From NCBI GenBank assembly GCA_020746995.1, contig JAGPXD010000003.1, positions 1 to 64,000 on the forward strand: 64,000 nt of DNA. The letters run 5' to 3'. Under the pieces are notes generated by a model. The model saw only the letters and a program-made list of their open reading frames with translations. It did no database searches and was not told the DNA's origin. Origin of the DNA: Plectosphaerella cucumerina. Taxonomy: Eukaryota > Ascomycota > Sordariomycetes > Glomerellales > Plectosphaerellaceae. Both the position numbers and the translations under genes were made by a program. Numbering within the stretch: the first letter of the stretch is position 1; each line of letters starts with the position of its first letter. Positions 19,435-31,971 of this stretch are shown here, piece after piece.

Positions 19435-22400
19435 TTACTCCTCGTCCTCGTCGGCGTCGGCCATGCTGATGTCTGCCCGCTTCGGCGTGTCGCCAGTGTC
19501 CTCGTCTTCGTCGCTCTCGACGATTCGACCACCACGCCTCGACCGCTTGCTCTGTTGACGCCTGCTAATCTCGGTTTCGTCGTCTTCGTCATCCCTTGCG
19601 TTTGCTGCCGAATTGTCGACATCCATTTGCTGGTCAAGGTCGTCTTCTTGCTGGCGCTCATCGTCACTTGCTGACCCATGACGGTTCGCAATCAGACGCT
19701 CCGCGTTGTCGAGGGGATCGTCGTCCTCGTCGAAGTCGGCCCCCGACTCGTCGCTATCGACGACGAGCTCGGCTGACTTGAATTTGCTGGGTTTCGAGGA
19801 CTCTTTCTTGGCGAGGCGACGCTTCTTCTTGGTGGGTCGCTCTTCTTCGTCAGAAGCATCGCCGTCAGTATCGTTGGCCTTCTTCCTGGGACCCCTCTTC
19901 GGTCTGCTCTCGCCAGCCGCACGGGGTGCTGGTTTCCGCTTTCGCTTCACTTTGCCGCCCGTCTCAGAGTCGGTTGTCATGTCGGCATCGGCGCGGGCCT
20001 TCTCTTTCTCCAAGCGTTGAGCCGCCACCTCCCGATCCCGAGCCATGATTTCCTCGCGCTCCTTGCGAATCTTCTCCTGTTTCTCACGTTCCAGGTCGAG
20101 GACTTTCTGGCGTTCTTCTTCTCGGCGGCGAATCTCGGCCTGGCGTTGTTCCAGGGCAACCTGGAGTTTCTCCTTGTTCTTCTCCTCATACTCCTTCTGA
20201 CCGGCGATGGCTCTCTCGAGCTGTTTTCTCTGAGTGTTACGGGCCATGTTTGCACGTTGCTCAACGTCGTGCTTCGGATAGGGTGTTTGAGGATGACCCG
20301 CGATCTCGTCGAGGGCGGCGATGGCGCTTTCAAGGCCTTCTGCCGCGGCCTGCAGCTGCTTCAGGGATCGTGCAGTATCTGGCATTCCGTAAATGGCCGT
20401 TGCGAGCTGGATCTGAACGAAGGCCACGTTGAACTTGTAATGAACTTGGTCCGGCGCAGCTTCCAGTGCCTGTGAATAATGTTAGTACGAGGCTGAGAAA
20501 ATCATGGAGCGGGTTGCCAATCCTACCTTTCTAGCAAACTTGAGCGACTCGGTGTAGGCATCGATGCTCTTCTCAAGTCGGCCCTTGTTGAGCCAGACAC
20601 GACCAAGGCAGGCCAAGATGACCGCATCGTTCGATTTGCCCTCCTTGGAGAGTGCTGTCTCATAGGCTTCGATTGCCTTGGTGAATTGCCGCAGCTCTGC
20701 AAAGACGTGCCCGAGATTCACGTGGACATGGGCATCCTTGACTGTGTCTCGAACCTTGAGGAAGATTCCCAGCGCGGTCTTGTAATCCTTCTTGTCTTCC
20801 ACCAGAGCAATGGCGATACCCTGGGCAGCGAAAGCATTTTGAGGGTCGAGGGAAAGCGCCTTCTCGAAAAATTCGACGGCCTTGGTGTACATGGCACTGC
20901 GCTTAGCCTTGTCGCTGTCTGTCTCCCGTCGCATTTCTCGGGCAACGAGAAGATGCAGGTTGCCAGCGCCGACAAGAGCATATCGGTCGTGCTTGTCGTG
21001 ATCTCGAAGCGTGTGCTTGTAATGGCGGAACTCGGCGTCTTCGTTGATGTTGGCTGGCCGTTTCCGGCTGTTGACCTTGCCGAGATACCAGCCGTAGAGT
21101 GCACGCACCTCCAGATCCCTCGGGTTCTCCTTGTGCAATTTGGAGACCGCTTCTGGGCCATCCTTGTGGGGGTTTTGGCGAAGTTTGATGTACGCCAGGC
21201 GAACGCGAGCATCGGTGTAATCATCGTGACGATCAAGAAGTCCTTCATAAACCTTCACGGCCTCGCTGATCATGGCGCGGGCTTCGTAGCTGCGTCCAAG
21301 GTTGAAGCTGATAGTCGTGACGAGCGCATCGACATCGGCGTCTGGATCCCGTTCGCCCATCCTCATGCAAGAATCGAGTGCCGACTCAAACAACTCACTG
21401 GACAGCTCCTGCTTGTCAGCTTGGTAGTAGAAGCAGCCGATGTTGTTGAGGAGCTGGGGAGGAAGGAATTTCCGGAGCGTCTTCTTGGATGCTTCTTCAT
21501 CTGTTCCGTCGACCGGGCGGTCTTCGGCGATGACTTGTTCGAATTCAAGCTGCTCGACTTGCAGCAAGCATTGAAGGGCCTTGTCGGCGTGGTCCGTCTC
21601 GTACAGTCGGGCGAGGTTCAACAGGACGTTGGCGTCGGCGTTCAACTTCTTCTTGGGATCCTTCCATGCGCCTCGGACCCCCTCGAGCAAAGCAATCGCT
21701 TTTTTGACTTCGGCAGACTTGTCATCCTTGGTGTCCATCGCCTGGTTGGCGAATACTTCTTCGGCATAGAGTGTACCGAGAAGCACCATGGCTTCATGAT
21801 GCTTCGACTGCTGGACCATCTTCTCCAGCGCAAGTTTCGCTTCTCCCAGGTCGCCCCTCATAACGGCGAGTTGCGCAGCGCCAAACTTTGCTGGAAGGTA
21901 GCCTCTGTCTGCCCCGCCTCTGGCGTCATCAGAACGCCTGTAGTAGTCGCTAGCACGAGCCGGGTCGCCCTCGTGGTGCTCCTTCCGGGCCAGCAAGTAC
22001 CAGCCATCACTGGCTACCGCATTGACGTCGGTGTACTGTATCGCCTTGTGTGCGAGAGAGTCGACGGTGCTGAACTGCTTGCGAGATAGGAAGTAATTGG
22101 CGAACGTTGCGCACGTGAGCGGCATGTTTTTGTCGAGCTTGAATGCCTTCTGAGTGTAGTCGGTCATGGCTCTCTTGTACAGCTGGATGAATTCGGGGCT
22201 GTTTGTGGGAACGTGGCCGCTGGCATCGAGGTGGTAGAGTCCGAGGAGGATGTTGGCGACTTTGTGTTCGGGGTTGATCTCGAGACTTCGTTCCCAGGCA
22301 CCCCTTGCGTCGTCCTTGAAGCCAAGCTGCCAGAAACAGCAACCAATGCCTATCCTCGGGTCCGGATCAACGAGGTCGGGCATTTTGCTGAGAACCTCCT

Positions 22401-23115
22401 GGTAACAGGCAAGGGACTCGGCATATTTGGAGAGGGAGAAGAGGGATTTCGCTTTTCCCATGACGGCTAGCATGTTCTTGCCCTGCGAAACGCGGATAGC
22501 ATCCTCGAACGATTTGAGTGCGGCTCGGAGGAGATCAGCCCTCTCGCTGTCGGCTTTGGCCAAGGCCGATGCTTTCGGTGTCTGGAGGGAGGCGCGGAGT
22601 AGTTGGAGAACGCCACGGGCGAGAAAGAGGGGGGGGAAGGCTGGGTTGATTCGGGATGCCTCGTTCAAGGTCTGCGTAGCGAGGCCGAGGTAATAGTCCT
22701 TCGTCTTTGATTCCGTTGCCGATTGTCCATCAGCTGGTAAACGGGGTGCTTCGCGGACTTTCCACAGGTACATCCAGCACAAGCATCCGACAAGACTGAG
22801 TTTCTCTTTCGGGGTATTGTCGCGCATCGAGTGGCCTCCGCGGACCAACATCTCAATGGCGTGGTCGACATTCTTCTGCTTCGCGTATGCGAGCGCGACG
22901 GTCATCCAGTAGGTGCGCGCCGCTCTCTCGTTCTCGAGCAGTGTGCAGACCTCGGTAGGGTCGTCGAAGAGGGCCTCGAGGTCAATTTCCACGGCTTCGT
23001 CTTCAGCTTCCCCGTGTACGGGAACATCGATTGAGGCCGGGATGTTCGAGAACCGTTTGCTTTTCGGCGTCGTGCCGTTGGCGTTGTCGGACGCGCCATT
23101 CCGCAGGGTCGACAT
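19435..23115 (-). CDS. CTR9: Paf1 complex TPR subunit Ctr9
   Basis: Two exons, 23115-20527 and 20469-19435, giving 1207 residues. The intron has a GTAGGA donor, a GTACTAAC branch site and a TTCACAG acceptor, and joins in phase 0. The first about 860 residues are a chain of tetratricopeptide repeats (for example PLFLARGVLQLLRA, NIGCFYYQ and VHVNLGHVFAE). After the intron comes a long charged coiled coil (KEYEEKNKEKLQVALEQRQ) and then acidic, Lys-rich disordered tail segments. Ctr9 is the scaffold of the Paf1 complex, which travels with RNA polymerase II and promotes H2B ubiquitination and H3K4/K36 methylation. The start is the ATG at 23115; the open frame beyond it starts with GTG. Length and order match other fungal Ctr9 proteins. 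Confidence 0.92.
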
Positions 23116-23480
23116 GGTTGGAAGACGGGGGCGTCTAGCGCATATTTTGTCGGTGTCTTCGCCGCGCTGCAGTTCGTGTGTTAAATTCCAGCGGGGGGTC
23201 ACCGAGTGGTGTTGGAAGGATTGATCTGACGGGAGAGGCTGATGGAAAAGGCAGGGTTGGGCGAGGCAAGCAGGAGAGGTTGGTGTGCCTACCAGAGTTT
23301 GATGGATTATTGCAAGTGCCTTCCAAACCGAAGGCCTTGCGACGGTGGCCCGTGCGCACGGGCGCGTCGCGCTTCACCAAACGGGCACACACATACCTAG
23401 CAACGGGACAGAGGGCAGCTTCGGTTCGAAAAGGACGATTTTGCAAAGCATGGTATTGTTGATAAAGACGTGCAATGTAT
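23116..23480. other. Intergenic: CTR9 promoter and SAS10 3' flank
   Basis: These 365 bp lie between two co-oriented genes. No further gene, RNA or clear element is seen. Confidence 0.6.
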
Positions 23481-25337
23481 CTACAGCTTCCTTGCCCTGA
23501 CAACTCCAGTCGAGATACCCGACATCTCACCACCGTAGCCACCGCGCGGCTCGCCACCCTTGAAGGTGGCCTTCATGCTGCGCAGCTTCTTCTGCTTGGC
23601 CTCGTACTGCAGCTTCTTCTTGACACGGGGGTTCCTGTTCTCCTTCTTCCTCTTGGGCGCGAGACCCTTGTTCTTCTCAATGGCGTAGGTAATCTTTCGC
23701 TTGCCGTCCTCTCCCACCTCCTCGTGTTCGACGACTCGCTCAGACTTGCTTGCCGCGGCGAGGGCCTGGTGCAGCGCCGCCTTGTCTGCCTTCTTCTTGC
23801 TTGCCTTGGATGCCACCATGTCGTAGTACTCGTCGTCTTCGTCGGCGCCACGGGCGGTGGCATCCTCGTCGCCGCTGTCGTCGCCATCAGCACCGAGCTC
23901 GGCACCGTGCTTGGAGTCCTTGTGCCCACGGCGCTCGGCCTCTGCATTGAGACGGGCCTGCCTGTCCCTGAGGCGCTCGCGGTGCGGAATATCCATGTCG
24001 CCACCAGCATCCCGCCCTGCGCCGGCACGACGGTTGGCTTTTTGGACGATTTGGGATGTGTAGAATCGAAGGCTCTTCTTGCGCGCTGCCTTGTCGGCTG
24101 CCGTTCTGGCATCCAGGGCTTCCTCCTCTCCAAAGTCGGAGTCGTCGTCTTGCTCAGTGTTGCGGTTCGCCACTGCGCGCGTCTTTGACGGTTTGCGTGC
24201 TTTGATGAGGTTGTCGATGTCTGCCAGCGATTCTTCGACCGCCTTGGCCTGTTTTGCCTTGGCTTTTTGGGTCTTCTCTCGAATCTTCTTCTGCTTCTTC
24301 TCTCCCTTGGTCAGGATGGCATGCGCGGGGTCGAGCTGGGCTACCATGCTGGTAGTAAGGGCATGGCTGGGATCGATGGGTTCATGCGCTGGTCGCGCTG
24401 CTCTGACGCCGCTGATCCTTTGCCATGCCGTTCGACAGGTGACCAATGTCTCCATGACCTCATGGTCCCGAAGGTCGGAAGGGCTAAGAATGTTCCTGGT
24501 GGTTGAGGCGTCCCTGGAAGGCGATGAAAGAATTCCGAAATAGCTCGCCAATGCCGCGACATAGCAACCCAGAACCCAGTACTTGACTGCCTCGATGGAC
24601 TTTCCGGTTTTTCCGTTGGCCTGCTTCTGTAGGGATACGAGTGTTGGCTGCAGTTCCTGGAACTCGTGCACCAGGTGCTCAAACTCGGGATAACGACTCT
24701 GCAGAAGTTCTGATCGCTCTGCGGGGGACATGTCTTCGGTGAGCTGAACGTCTTGCAGAACCTCCGTGACGATGTCGTTGTTTTCGTTCTCGACCACTTC
24801 CGCAGAATGCCAGTCGCTCTCCTGGAAAATGAAATCCTCCTCGGACATCTTGGCCAGCTTTTTTTGTTGCATTCGCTTCGCCTCGACTTCTTCTCCCAGC
24901 GCGTCCGCTTCTGTCTCAGCTTGGTCGGCATTGTAATAGTCTTCTTTCGAGTCACCCCACCAGCCGCCGTCGTCTGCAGCATCGTCGTCCTCTGGCCTGT
25001 TGTTGTCATCGTCCGAGTTGGCTGCACGTCCGGTCGTCTGTGGGCGCTTCCTCCCTGTTGCTGGGGTTTGTTCCTCGTCGCTGGAATCGGCGCCGGCATC
25101 GAGGATCTCCTCGTCGGATATCTCGAGGAACTTATCCTCTTCCAACTGACGTTTGCGGCGCTTGGATTGCGGCTCCTCTTCGAAGAGAATCTTGTCACGA
25201 TTCAGGAAGTACTCCTCCTCCGAATCAGCAACATCTTCGAATGTGTTGATGGGACCAAGACGGGCGTCGGTCGGGTTGATGTCTGCAGGATCGGCGGGCT
25301 GCGCATTGCGCGAGGATCCCTTTCTTTTCTTGGCCAT
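23481..25337 (-). CDS. SAS10: U3 snoRNP protein Sas10/Utp3
   Basis: A single-exon protein of 618 residues. It has an acidic, Lys-rich N-terminus, a central Sas10/Utp3/C1D helical domain (YPEFEHLVHEFQEL, then AVKYWVLGCYVAALASYFG) and the C-terminal Sas10 domain (RKITYAIEKNKGLAPKRKKE, then NPRVKKKLQYEAKQKKL). The protein is a component of the small-subunit processome that processes 18S pre-rRNA with U3 snoRNA, and in yeast it is also linked to silencing. The start is the ATG at 25337 with a good context; the frame continues upstream only to a non-ATG codon. It is divergent from TSC10 with 279 bp between the two ATGs, which probably share one promoter. Confidence 0.93.
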   Translation of the reverse strand: MAKKRKGSSRNAQPADPADINPTDARLGPINTFEDVADSEEEYFLNRDKILFEEEPQSKRRKRQLEEDKFLEISDEEILDAGADSSDEEQTPATGRKRPQTTGRAANSDDDNNRPEDDDAADDGGWWGDSKEDYYNADQAETEADALGEEVEAKRMQQKKLAKMSEEDFIFQESDWHSAEVVENENNDIVTEVLQDVQLTEDMSPAERSELLQSRYPEFEHLVHEFQELQPTLVSLQKQANGKTGKSIEAVKYWVLGCYVAALASYFGILSSPSRDASTTRNILSPSDLRDHEVMETLVTCRTAWQRISGVRAARPAHEPIDPSHALTTSMVAQLDPAHAILTKGEKKQKKIREKTQKAKAKQAKAVEESLADIDNLIKARKPSKTRAVANRNTEQDDDSDFGEEEALDARTAADKAARKKSLRFYTSQIVQKANRRAGAGRDAGGDMDIPHRERLRDRQARLNAEAERRGHKDSKHGAELGADGDDSGDEDATARGADEDDEYYDMVASKASKKKADKAALHQALAAASKSERVVEHEEVGEDGKRKITYAIEKNKGLAPKRKKENRNPRVKKKLQYEAKQKKLRSMKATFKGGEPRGGYGGEMSGISTGVVRARKL

Positions 25338-25616
25338 GGTGATTGTCCGAAATACGTGTTGGGTGCGAAGTCTGCACCAAGTTGACAGAGCTGCAGAAGG
25401 TGATCTGGGCCTTCCAGCATGCACCGTCGAGACAAAATTGAGGAGACCGAACTTTTTTAGTGGGGCTTCTGATCCGTCTTGCTTGTGTCGACGATAAGAT
25501 AAGATAAGATGACTAGCCAGTATACTAGTACGATACCTTGCACTCGCGTCAATGGTGATCAGCGAACCACCGCATTTCCTGGCCGGACCCAACTCCTTTT
25601 CCTTCTCCAGCCGAAA

Positions 25617-26735
25617 ATGGGACTTGGAGGAGGTTCTTTACTCCTCGTTGTTTCGGCCCTATTGGCACTGGCCACCGTCCATGCAATGGGTCTCTTCCGC
25701 CGAGGGAATGGCCTCCCGGTCGATGGCAAGGTACACTCCCTCTCATGACTCTCCTGCATCGGCCCTCGCAAGCTAACTGGCATGTTCCAGACAGTTCTCT
25801 TGACCGGCGCGTCCGAAGGCATGGGCCGCTGTATTGCGCTCAAACTCGCCGCCAAAGGTGCCAATATTATTGCCGTTGCTCGCAATGCCGACAGACTTAG
25901 ACAACTCATCATCGATCTGGAGGCGGTCGCCAAATATCCTGGAAGCCAAAGGTTCACATTCATGACCGCGGACGTCGCTACAGAAGGCTTCGGTCCATCA
26001 CTGGTCGCAGAGGCGACAGCATGGAATAACGACTCTGTTCCTGACATGTGCTGGTGTGTTGCTGGCTTGGCAACTCCCGGTTTCTTTGCCGAGACGCCCA
26101 TGTCGGCATTCCGCCACAACACCAATGTCAATCTTTTCGGTCAGGCTGAGATGGCGCACGCTTTCCTGCGTGCATGGACGGGGCCCGATGCGCCAACGGC
26201 TGCCCAGCACGGCCGTGGCACCCGCCAGCTGATTCTGACATCAACTACTGCCTGCTTCTGGACCGTCCCTGGGTACTCGCCGTACGCGCCTGCGAAGCTG
26301 GCGGTACGTTGCCTCGCCGATATTCTCAGCCAAGAGGTCTTGCTCTACCCTGATTATGACATCAGGGTCCGCATTGTGTTTCCGGGAACAATGACGTCCC
26401 CGGGCCTGGACCGCGAGAACCAATCGAAGCCTGAAATTACTCACATGATTGAGTCCGTCGACCCGGTGCAGACACCAGAGCAAGCGACCGATGTGGCCTT
26501 CAAGGGCCTAGAAGATGGCCAGTACGCTGTGTCGCTCGCCTGGCTAGGCCACATCATGAAGTGGCTCAACTACGCCGGGTCATTGCGCAACAACTACTTC
26601 ATCGACACCATCATGGCCATGACGATCCCGTTGGTCGCCAGTATCCTCCTTTTTGCGGATCAGCTGCCAACACTGAAGAAGTATGGCCAAAAATACAAGC
26701 ATCCGCGAGACCATCCCATACCTGGCAGAAAGTAG
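25617..26735 (+). CDS. TSC10: 3-ketodihydrosphingosine reductase
   Basis: Exons 25617-25730 and 25791-26735 encode 352 residues. The intron has a GTACAC donor, GCTAAC branch and TTCCAG acceptor, phase 0. Residues 4-24 form a membrane segment. The Rossmann NADPH motif TGASEGMG is at 43-50 and the short-chain dehydrogenase pair is Tyr203/Lys207 (YAPAK). A second hydrophobic stretch lies near the C-terminus (IPLVASILLFADQL). Tsc10 reduces 3-ketosphinganine to dihydrosphingosine, the second step of sphingolipid synthesis, at the ER with its active site facing the cytosol. It converges with URB2, 123 bp away. Confidence 0.9.
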
Positions 26736-26858
26736 CGGAGTACAGCCACACCTCACCCGTCGACCTCCAGAAAGGATGCACCAGGCAAGGGGTCATCGTT
26801 GCCGTGAAGAATGGTCACCGCCTGGCAACATGTGAATACATATACCTATCTAAGTGTT

Positions 26859-29800
26859 TCACACGCCAGTCCATCTCCCGAATTGCGTGTACCTCTTGAA
26901 CATGTCCTTGAGAACAGCTCTTCCGCTTGCATCCATCGCGTCGTTCAAGATCTTGCGCACGTCCGCTGGCGTCACGTCAAAAACAGAGAACATTGCTGGC
27001 TCTAGTGCCTCCCGAATCTCGCGTGAGACATCTACTTCGAGCTGCAGCTTGACGTACTGCAGCAGAAGCAAATACACATGCCGTCCTGCGATTCTCTTCG
27101 TGGCATCGGTAACCGAGTCAAGATACCCGGCGTATTGAGCACGTGAAACAGAGGCGGCGGATGGTTCCGTGACGAGTGTGACAAGGCGAGAATACATGGT
27201 GGCGTGCTTCGCTTGTAGCACATGTCTTGTGGATGGTCGGGCGGCGTTCCGTATCAATGCTTGCAGCATAGCCTCCAATGTGGACAGCAGAATGTGATAG
27301 TGGTCATCCAACCTGAGCCTGTATCGTCTAATGGTGACGCCAAGCAGGCCACACAGGGAAGAAAAGATAGAAGGTGATATGCGAGCGCCGACGCCTGCCT
27401 TGCCGGCGCTAATGGCGGACACGGAGCTCAGACAGGACTCGACATTCCACTGCGTCATGCTGCTTGTGTTCTGATCGCTGATGATTTGGAGAATCTCCAC
27501 AGCTTGGCAGATTTGAGAGCTGTCAGGCAATTTGACAAGAACTCGGGCGAGGTCGCTGTGGATGGCGGAAAGATTGGCTGGGTAGGGTGCTGCTGGTGAA
27601 CTGTGGTCTTCCAAAGTTCGTACGACGTGGCGAATGGCAACGAGTTGGGCGTCGTTGCGAGCACCTTCGTCGAGTTCTCGTACCAAGTGATGTAGGTATT
27701 CAAGCTTCGAATTTGCATCCAGCTGTGAAACCGCGGCGTCCACACACGCTGTAAGGGTCCCGGTACTGGAGGCTGCCAGGTCGTCGCCAACGCTCATATT
27801 GGAGAAGCCCGGAAAGCTCGTTGGCCGCGCCTGCGCAAGATCATGCGGGAAGTTCTTCATCAAGAAAGCCTGGAGCCTCCAACCGACGGAGTTACCAGAG
27901 GCAGCAACGTCGATGGCAATGCTTTCCACGCCACTTGCGCTTATTCTCATGTGGTCTCTGACCATGGCTGGAGGCAGGCAAGTCGCAGCCTCAAGTTGAC
28001 AGGTGAGATGCGAGACCGTTGCCGGCTCTGCAAAGTCCGCTGGTCGAAGTGACGTGAGGGCAGCCTCGAGGGAGCGGAGTAGCCGCATCTCAACTTGGTG
28101 AATCTGAAGTGGAGGGACCGGGGCCTGGAACTGCGACGAGGCAGAGGCAACATTGACAAGTGCACACAAAGGGGCGGCCGCCAGCATGGCCTCAGCTGTT
28201 ACGTTCTCGCCCGTTGCGGTACCAACTGCGTTGGTGAAGTATTTGTGCCCCCATTCGTCGTAGTGGTCGATCATCTGCTGCACTGTGGCGTGAGACACTT
28301 CCTTGACGAGTTGGAAAAGGCCCAATGCGTCGGAGCTGTCCATGTTGGCAAGTGAAGCTGTCGTTGCCAATTCCAGCAGGTCGTCGAATCGCACATCAGG
28401 GTAAAAAGTTGGCCTTCTTGTGACCCTGGCCATGAGACCCAGCACGAGATTCCAAGTCGATACGGGAACATTCTTCGGCTTCTTCAAGGTCCGACGCTGA
28501 TTGTGCAGGAGCTGCATCAATCGCTCCCTCTGTTGCCTTGAGAATAACTCTGAGTCTGTCGCAGCAAGTGCTTTCAGTGCTGCAACACCTCTGCCGCAGG
28601 TCCACGGGGATGACCTGGAGCTTTGTTCTAGCGTCTCAATCATGTAGTCTAGAGACTTGCTCGACAAGGCGTGCTGGTGGAGAATGTTTTCGTTGGCGAG
28701 GATAGACTCCAAGGAGCTCTCGAGTTGCATGCTACCGCCAGTGTCTTTCTTCCCGGGCACAGACAAGATGGCCTTGATGAATTTGGGCAATTTCCCGCTT
28801 TGTGTCGACAGCAGCGGGACTAGTCGAGAAGAGACTCCAAGGCAGTGATCGACGTACGTCGCCACACCATGATCCGTCACTTTGACGAGACCGACTCGTC
28901 CAGTTTCGACCTGGAGCTTCCGAGGATTCCAAATACCTTCGCCTAGGGACGTGTGCTTCACCTCTGCAGCAAGTCTGTTGGCGAACGACGTGAGAAGTTC
29001 GGAAAGAGTGGGCGCGCTGGTCCCATCCGGGAAGGAAGACTCCCACAATCGAGAGGTGAGCTCGAAGGCGTGGAACGTGTTGGCGTCGCTGATGTTTCCT
29101 TCTTGGAGGATACGGGTAAGCTCTGGACTTGCGGAGCTCCAAACCTCCTCGATCTGGGCGGGGTCGGCCCAGGACACAGTCCGTGAAGCGACACGCCACC
29201 GGAGAGGAAGCAGATCAGAAGGAGCCTCCCCCGTAGACACCCCCTTGGATATGTCAAACAGTCTCAAACCGACGCTATCCGCGCCAACTGTCGTGGAAAT
29301 TGACGCGGCTATCACGTCAAGAAGGATCAAAGTCGCTGCGAGGTGCTGAACAGGTTGATCCCCAAGCCATCCGATCAAGTCCAAAATTTGGGCAGTAGAC
29401 ATTGTCTTCCGAATGGCTGCAACCAGTCGACCATCCTCCCTCAATGTTGAAGTATACCAGGCCGATGCATTATGGCTGGGGTTGGCAGAGTGCGAGCTTG
29501 TCCGGCTGAGATAATGATGCCAACGCCTCATGAATGAGGTGATGTCGCGAGCATCCTCGTAACCACGAACCAGGTAGGTCAAGAATTCGTGTGCCAAAGC
29601 CAGATCTGTGAGAGGCCCCATAAGACGCTCACAGACACTTTCGAGAAGATCTGTGCCCTCGCTGGTAAGCAGAAAGACATCCGCGTCACTTTGAGCAATG
29701 AGAGACAGCAAGCGCCAGTCGGTAGTGGTGGAAGACAATGCGTCCTGGCGGCAAATGCGTCGCAAATCTCCAGTGGAAATACTCGAATCATTCCCAATGG

Positions 29801-31019
29801 CTTCCTCCAAAAGGTTGGTCAGAATTGACGATTGTCTTTTGGCATCGACCTGGCGGCAGCCAAGCTCGGAGAGACTGAATACTTTTTGTGTCCACTCGTC
29901 TTCAGACTTTGACGAACGGGAGGCCGCAAGCAAGCGTGGGGTAGTGATGGCCAAACGGAAGAAGATGGGCACTGCCGACGAGGCCACATTCGAGTTCATG
30001 TCGAAACATCTCTCGAGGATTTCGAGGTCTTGGCGGCTCAAGAAAGCCGACTTGGCGGGGAGCAAGAGGTTGCGATGCAAGAACCCCTCCAGCTGGCGAA
30101 GCCATGTCGTCCGAGCAAGGGGGCTCAGGCCGCAGGCATCTTCGGCGAGGTTGGCAAGTGTGCCGAGCAGTAAGAAGGCAGGGCGCGAGAGAAAAGTGGC
30201 TACCTCAATGGCATCCGCGGTGCCCTGGAGGCGGAGGCTCCAAACAGAAGCCATCGCGTCAATCCAGCCCTCTCGAACAATGGCAGGGTCCGAGTCGAGT
30301 GTGAGGGCCATGGTGCATAGCGTCAAGATCGAGGCCAGATTCGAAGCCACATCGCCAGCCTGTTGAGAGAACAGTGTCCGAATGTGCTCTGAGCCCATGC
30401 GATCGTCTCGGCTCGAGGAAAGCTTGTCCACGCGTCTCAAAAGGGTCTGCAACGCCCCCATGACAGCGTCACCAGTGGCAAGACATCCGTCCTGCGACTT
30501 GAGCACAGCCAAGTCGAAGCTCGTATCAGCGCCTGTCCTCTTCCTCTTTCCCAAGCTGCTCTTTGATGTTTCTGTGAGATCATTGGCGGGTTTGACAATG
30601 GCTCTTAAAGTTTGTTGTAGAATGGTGGTGAATTTTCGATCTGCCAAAGATTTCGCCAGGGAAAACAGGGGGATCCGTTGAAAGGCTCGGTCGAGGATTC
30701 GCCATGTCAGGGGAAACCGCCGCATTACTTCGCCCTCGTCGCTTTCGGCCTTCATTGATTTGAGAAGCCATCGAAGGGCGCTTTCCTCCGCGGCATAGTA
30801 GGTGTTGTCGCTTTGCTGAGCCAGACGACTCCATATGCTCCGTATAGACTGTCCATTGTCGCCTACGCCAACTTGGTCGAGAGATCGGATGGTCTGCATC
30901 AGCGTTCGTCGCAATTCCTAGGCGCGTGTGAGAAAGTGGGAGCACATCCGAGGGAGGGTAGGTCTTACATGTCGTTCGTGTTGCGTGCCAGAGACCTCTC
31001 CAGCGATCGAGTCTGCCAT
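26859..31019 (-). CDS. URB2: Nucleolar pre-60S factor Urb2/Npa2
   Basis: Exon 1 is 31019-30969 (17 codons) and exon 2 is 30917-26859, giving 1369 residues. The short intron has a GTAAGA donor and a CGCCTAG acceptor and keeps phase 0. Without it the large frame has no ATG before residue 6 of exon 2's open frame. The protein is a long helical-repeat protein ending in the Urb2/Npa2 C-terminal domain (about the last 220 residues: AQYAGYLDS, RHVYLLLLQYVKLQLEV, KDMFKRYTQFG). Urb2 acts with Npa1/Urb1, Dbp6 and Rsa3 in early 27S pre-rRNA assembly. Exon 1 is my inference. A shorter protein starting at the ATG at 30899 is the alternative. Confidence 0.78.
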
Positions 31020-31365
31020 CGCGTTTGCCGACTAACGTTCCGTTTGGAGTTGTTCAGGGCCACGGGGCAACACAACCCGTCAAATACTTTGCAGTTGGTC
31101 AACAACGAGGATGGTTGCAACTTTTTAAGCGGGGCTCTGCTCGTGATAAGATAATGGGTTTGCTCGGTCCAAGCTGATGACTGATGTCACTTCAATTGGA
31201 AGAGACTTCAATGCAACAAAAGATGATGCCCTCTTGAGTATTTGACAATGTGCAAGCACGAGTTTACGATTAGTGCAGGACGAATCAATTTTCCTATGAA
31301 GGCGACAATGTCAAAAGGCGGCCTGTCATCTCACAGTCCATTCTCAGGCCTACTACTTGTCCCAG

Positions 31366-31377
31366 GTACCTAGGTAC
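31366..31377. promoter_or_regulatory. 12-bp palindrome upstream of MIC10
   Basis: GTACCTAGGTAC is a perfect palindrome about 260 bp before the MIC10 start. Related ACCTAGGT cores occur at other intergenic sites of this window, such as 63221-63228. Function unknown. Confidence 0.25.
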
Positions 31378-31635
31378 TTCCGCCTCCGAAGGACGAGAGC
31401 ACAGGCTCACCACGAGGCTGGGTGGGGGCAACGTCGGGCTTGGCCGGGATTCGCCCAACTACCAATCCGCCCTGTCACCGTACCGCAAACGATTGATCCG
31501 TTCCCTCACCTCCAAGCTTCCATCAGACACGATTCAGCGCTACCACCTTCGAACCAGAGTCGCATCGGCAAATTTCTCCGCCTGGAGCTGAACAAGACCC
31601 AATTGGTTACAAAAGACAACTTGAGTCCTTCAACA

Positions 31636-31971
31636 ATGGCAGACAACACCGTCGCCCCGTCGCAAGCCGTCGTCGCGCGTCCCGTCAGCGAGGCACTTCT
31701 GAACGAAAAGGTACGATAGGATTCAAAAGGGTCTCGTCATGCCACACGAAGTAATTGGACTGACTGAATTGTGCAGTGGGATCGCTGCCTGTCGAACCTC
31801 ATCGTCAAATCCTCCCTCGGCCTCGGCTTCGGCGTCGTCTTCTCCGTCCTGCTGTTCAAGCGCCGAGCGTGGCCGGCCTTCATCGGTGCCGGCTTTGGTG
31901 CCGGAAGGGCATATGAGGAGTGCAACTTCAACCTCAAGCAGGCCGCTAGGGATCTGCGGAAGCAGGCGTAG
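31636..31971 (+). CDS. MIC10: MICOS subunit Mic10
   Basis: Exons 31636-31710 and 31777-31971 encode 89 residues. The intron has a GTACGA donor, CTGAC branch and GTGCAG acceptor, phase 0. The two membrane segments (residues 36-54 and 58-76) each carry the glycine-rich signature of Mic10, GLGFGVVFS and GAGFGAGRAY, separated by the positively charged loop FKRR. Length and motifs are exactly those of the family. Mic10 forms oligomers that bend the mitochondrial inner membrane at cristae junctions. It was missed as one frame because the start and the body lie in different exons. Confidence 0.95.

Noticed and set aside
20686..22089. 467-codon frame antisense to CTR9
   Set aside because: It is a shadow of the CTR9 TPR region with no recognisable family. 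CTR9 is supported by homology and splice sites.
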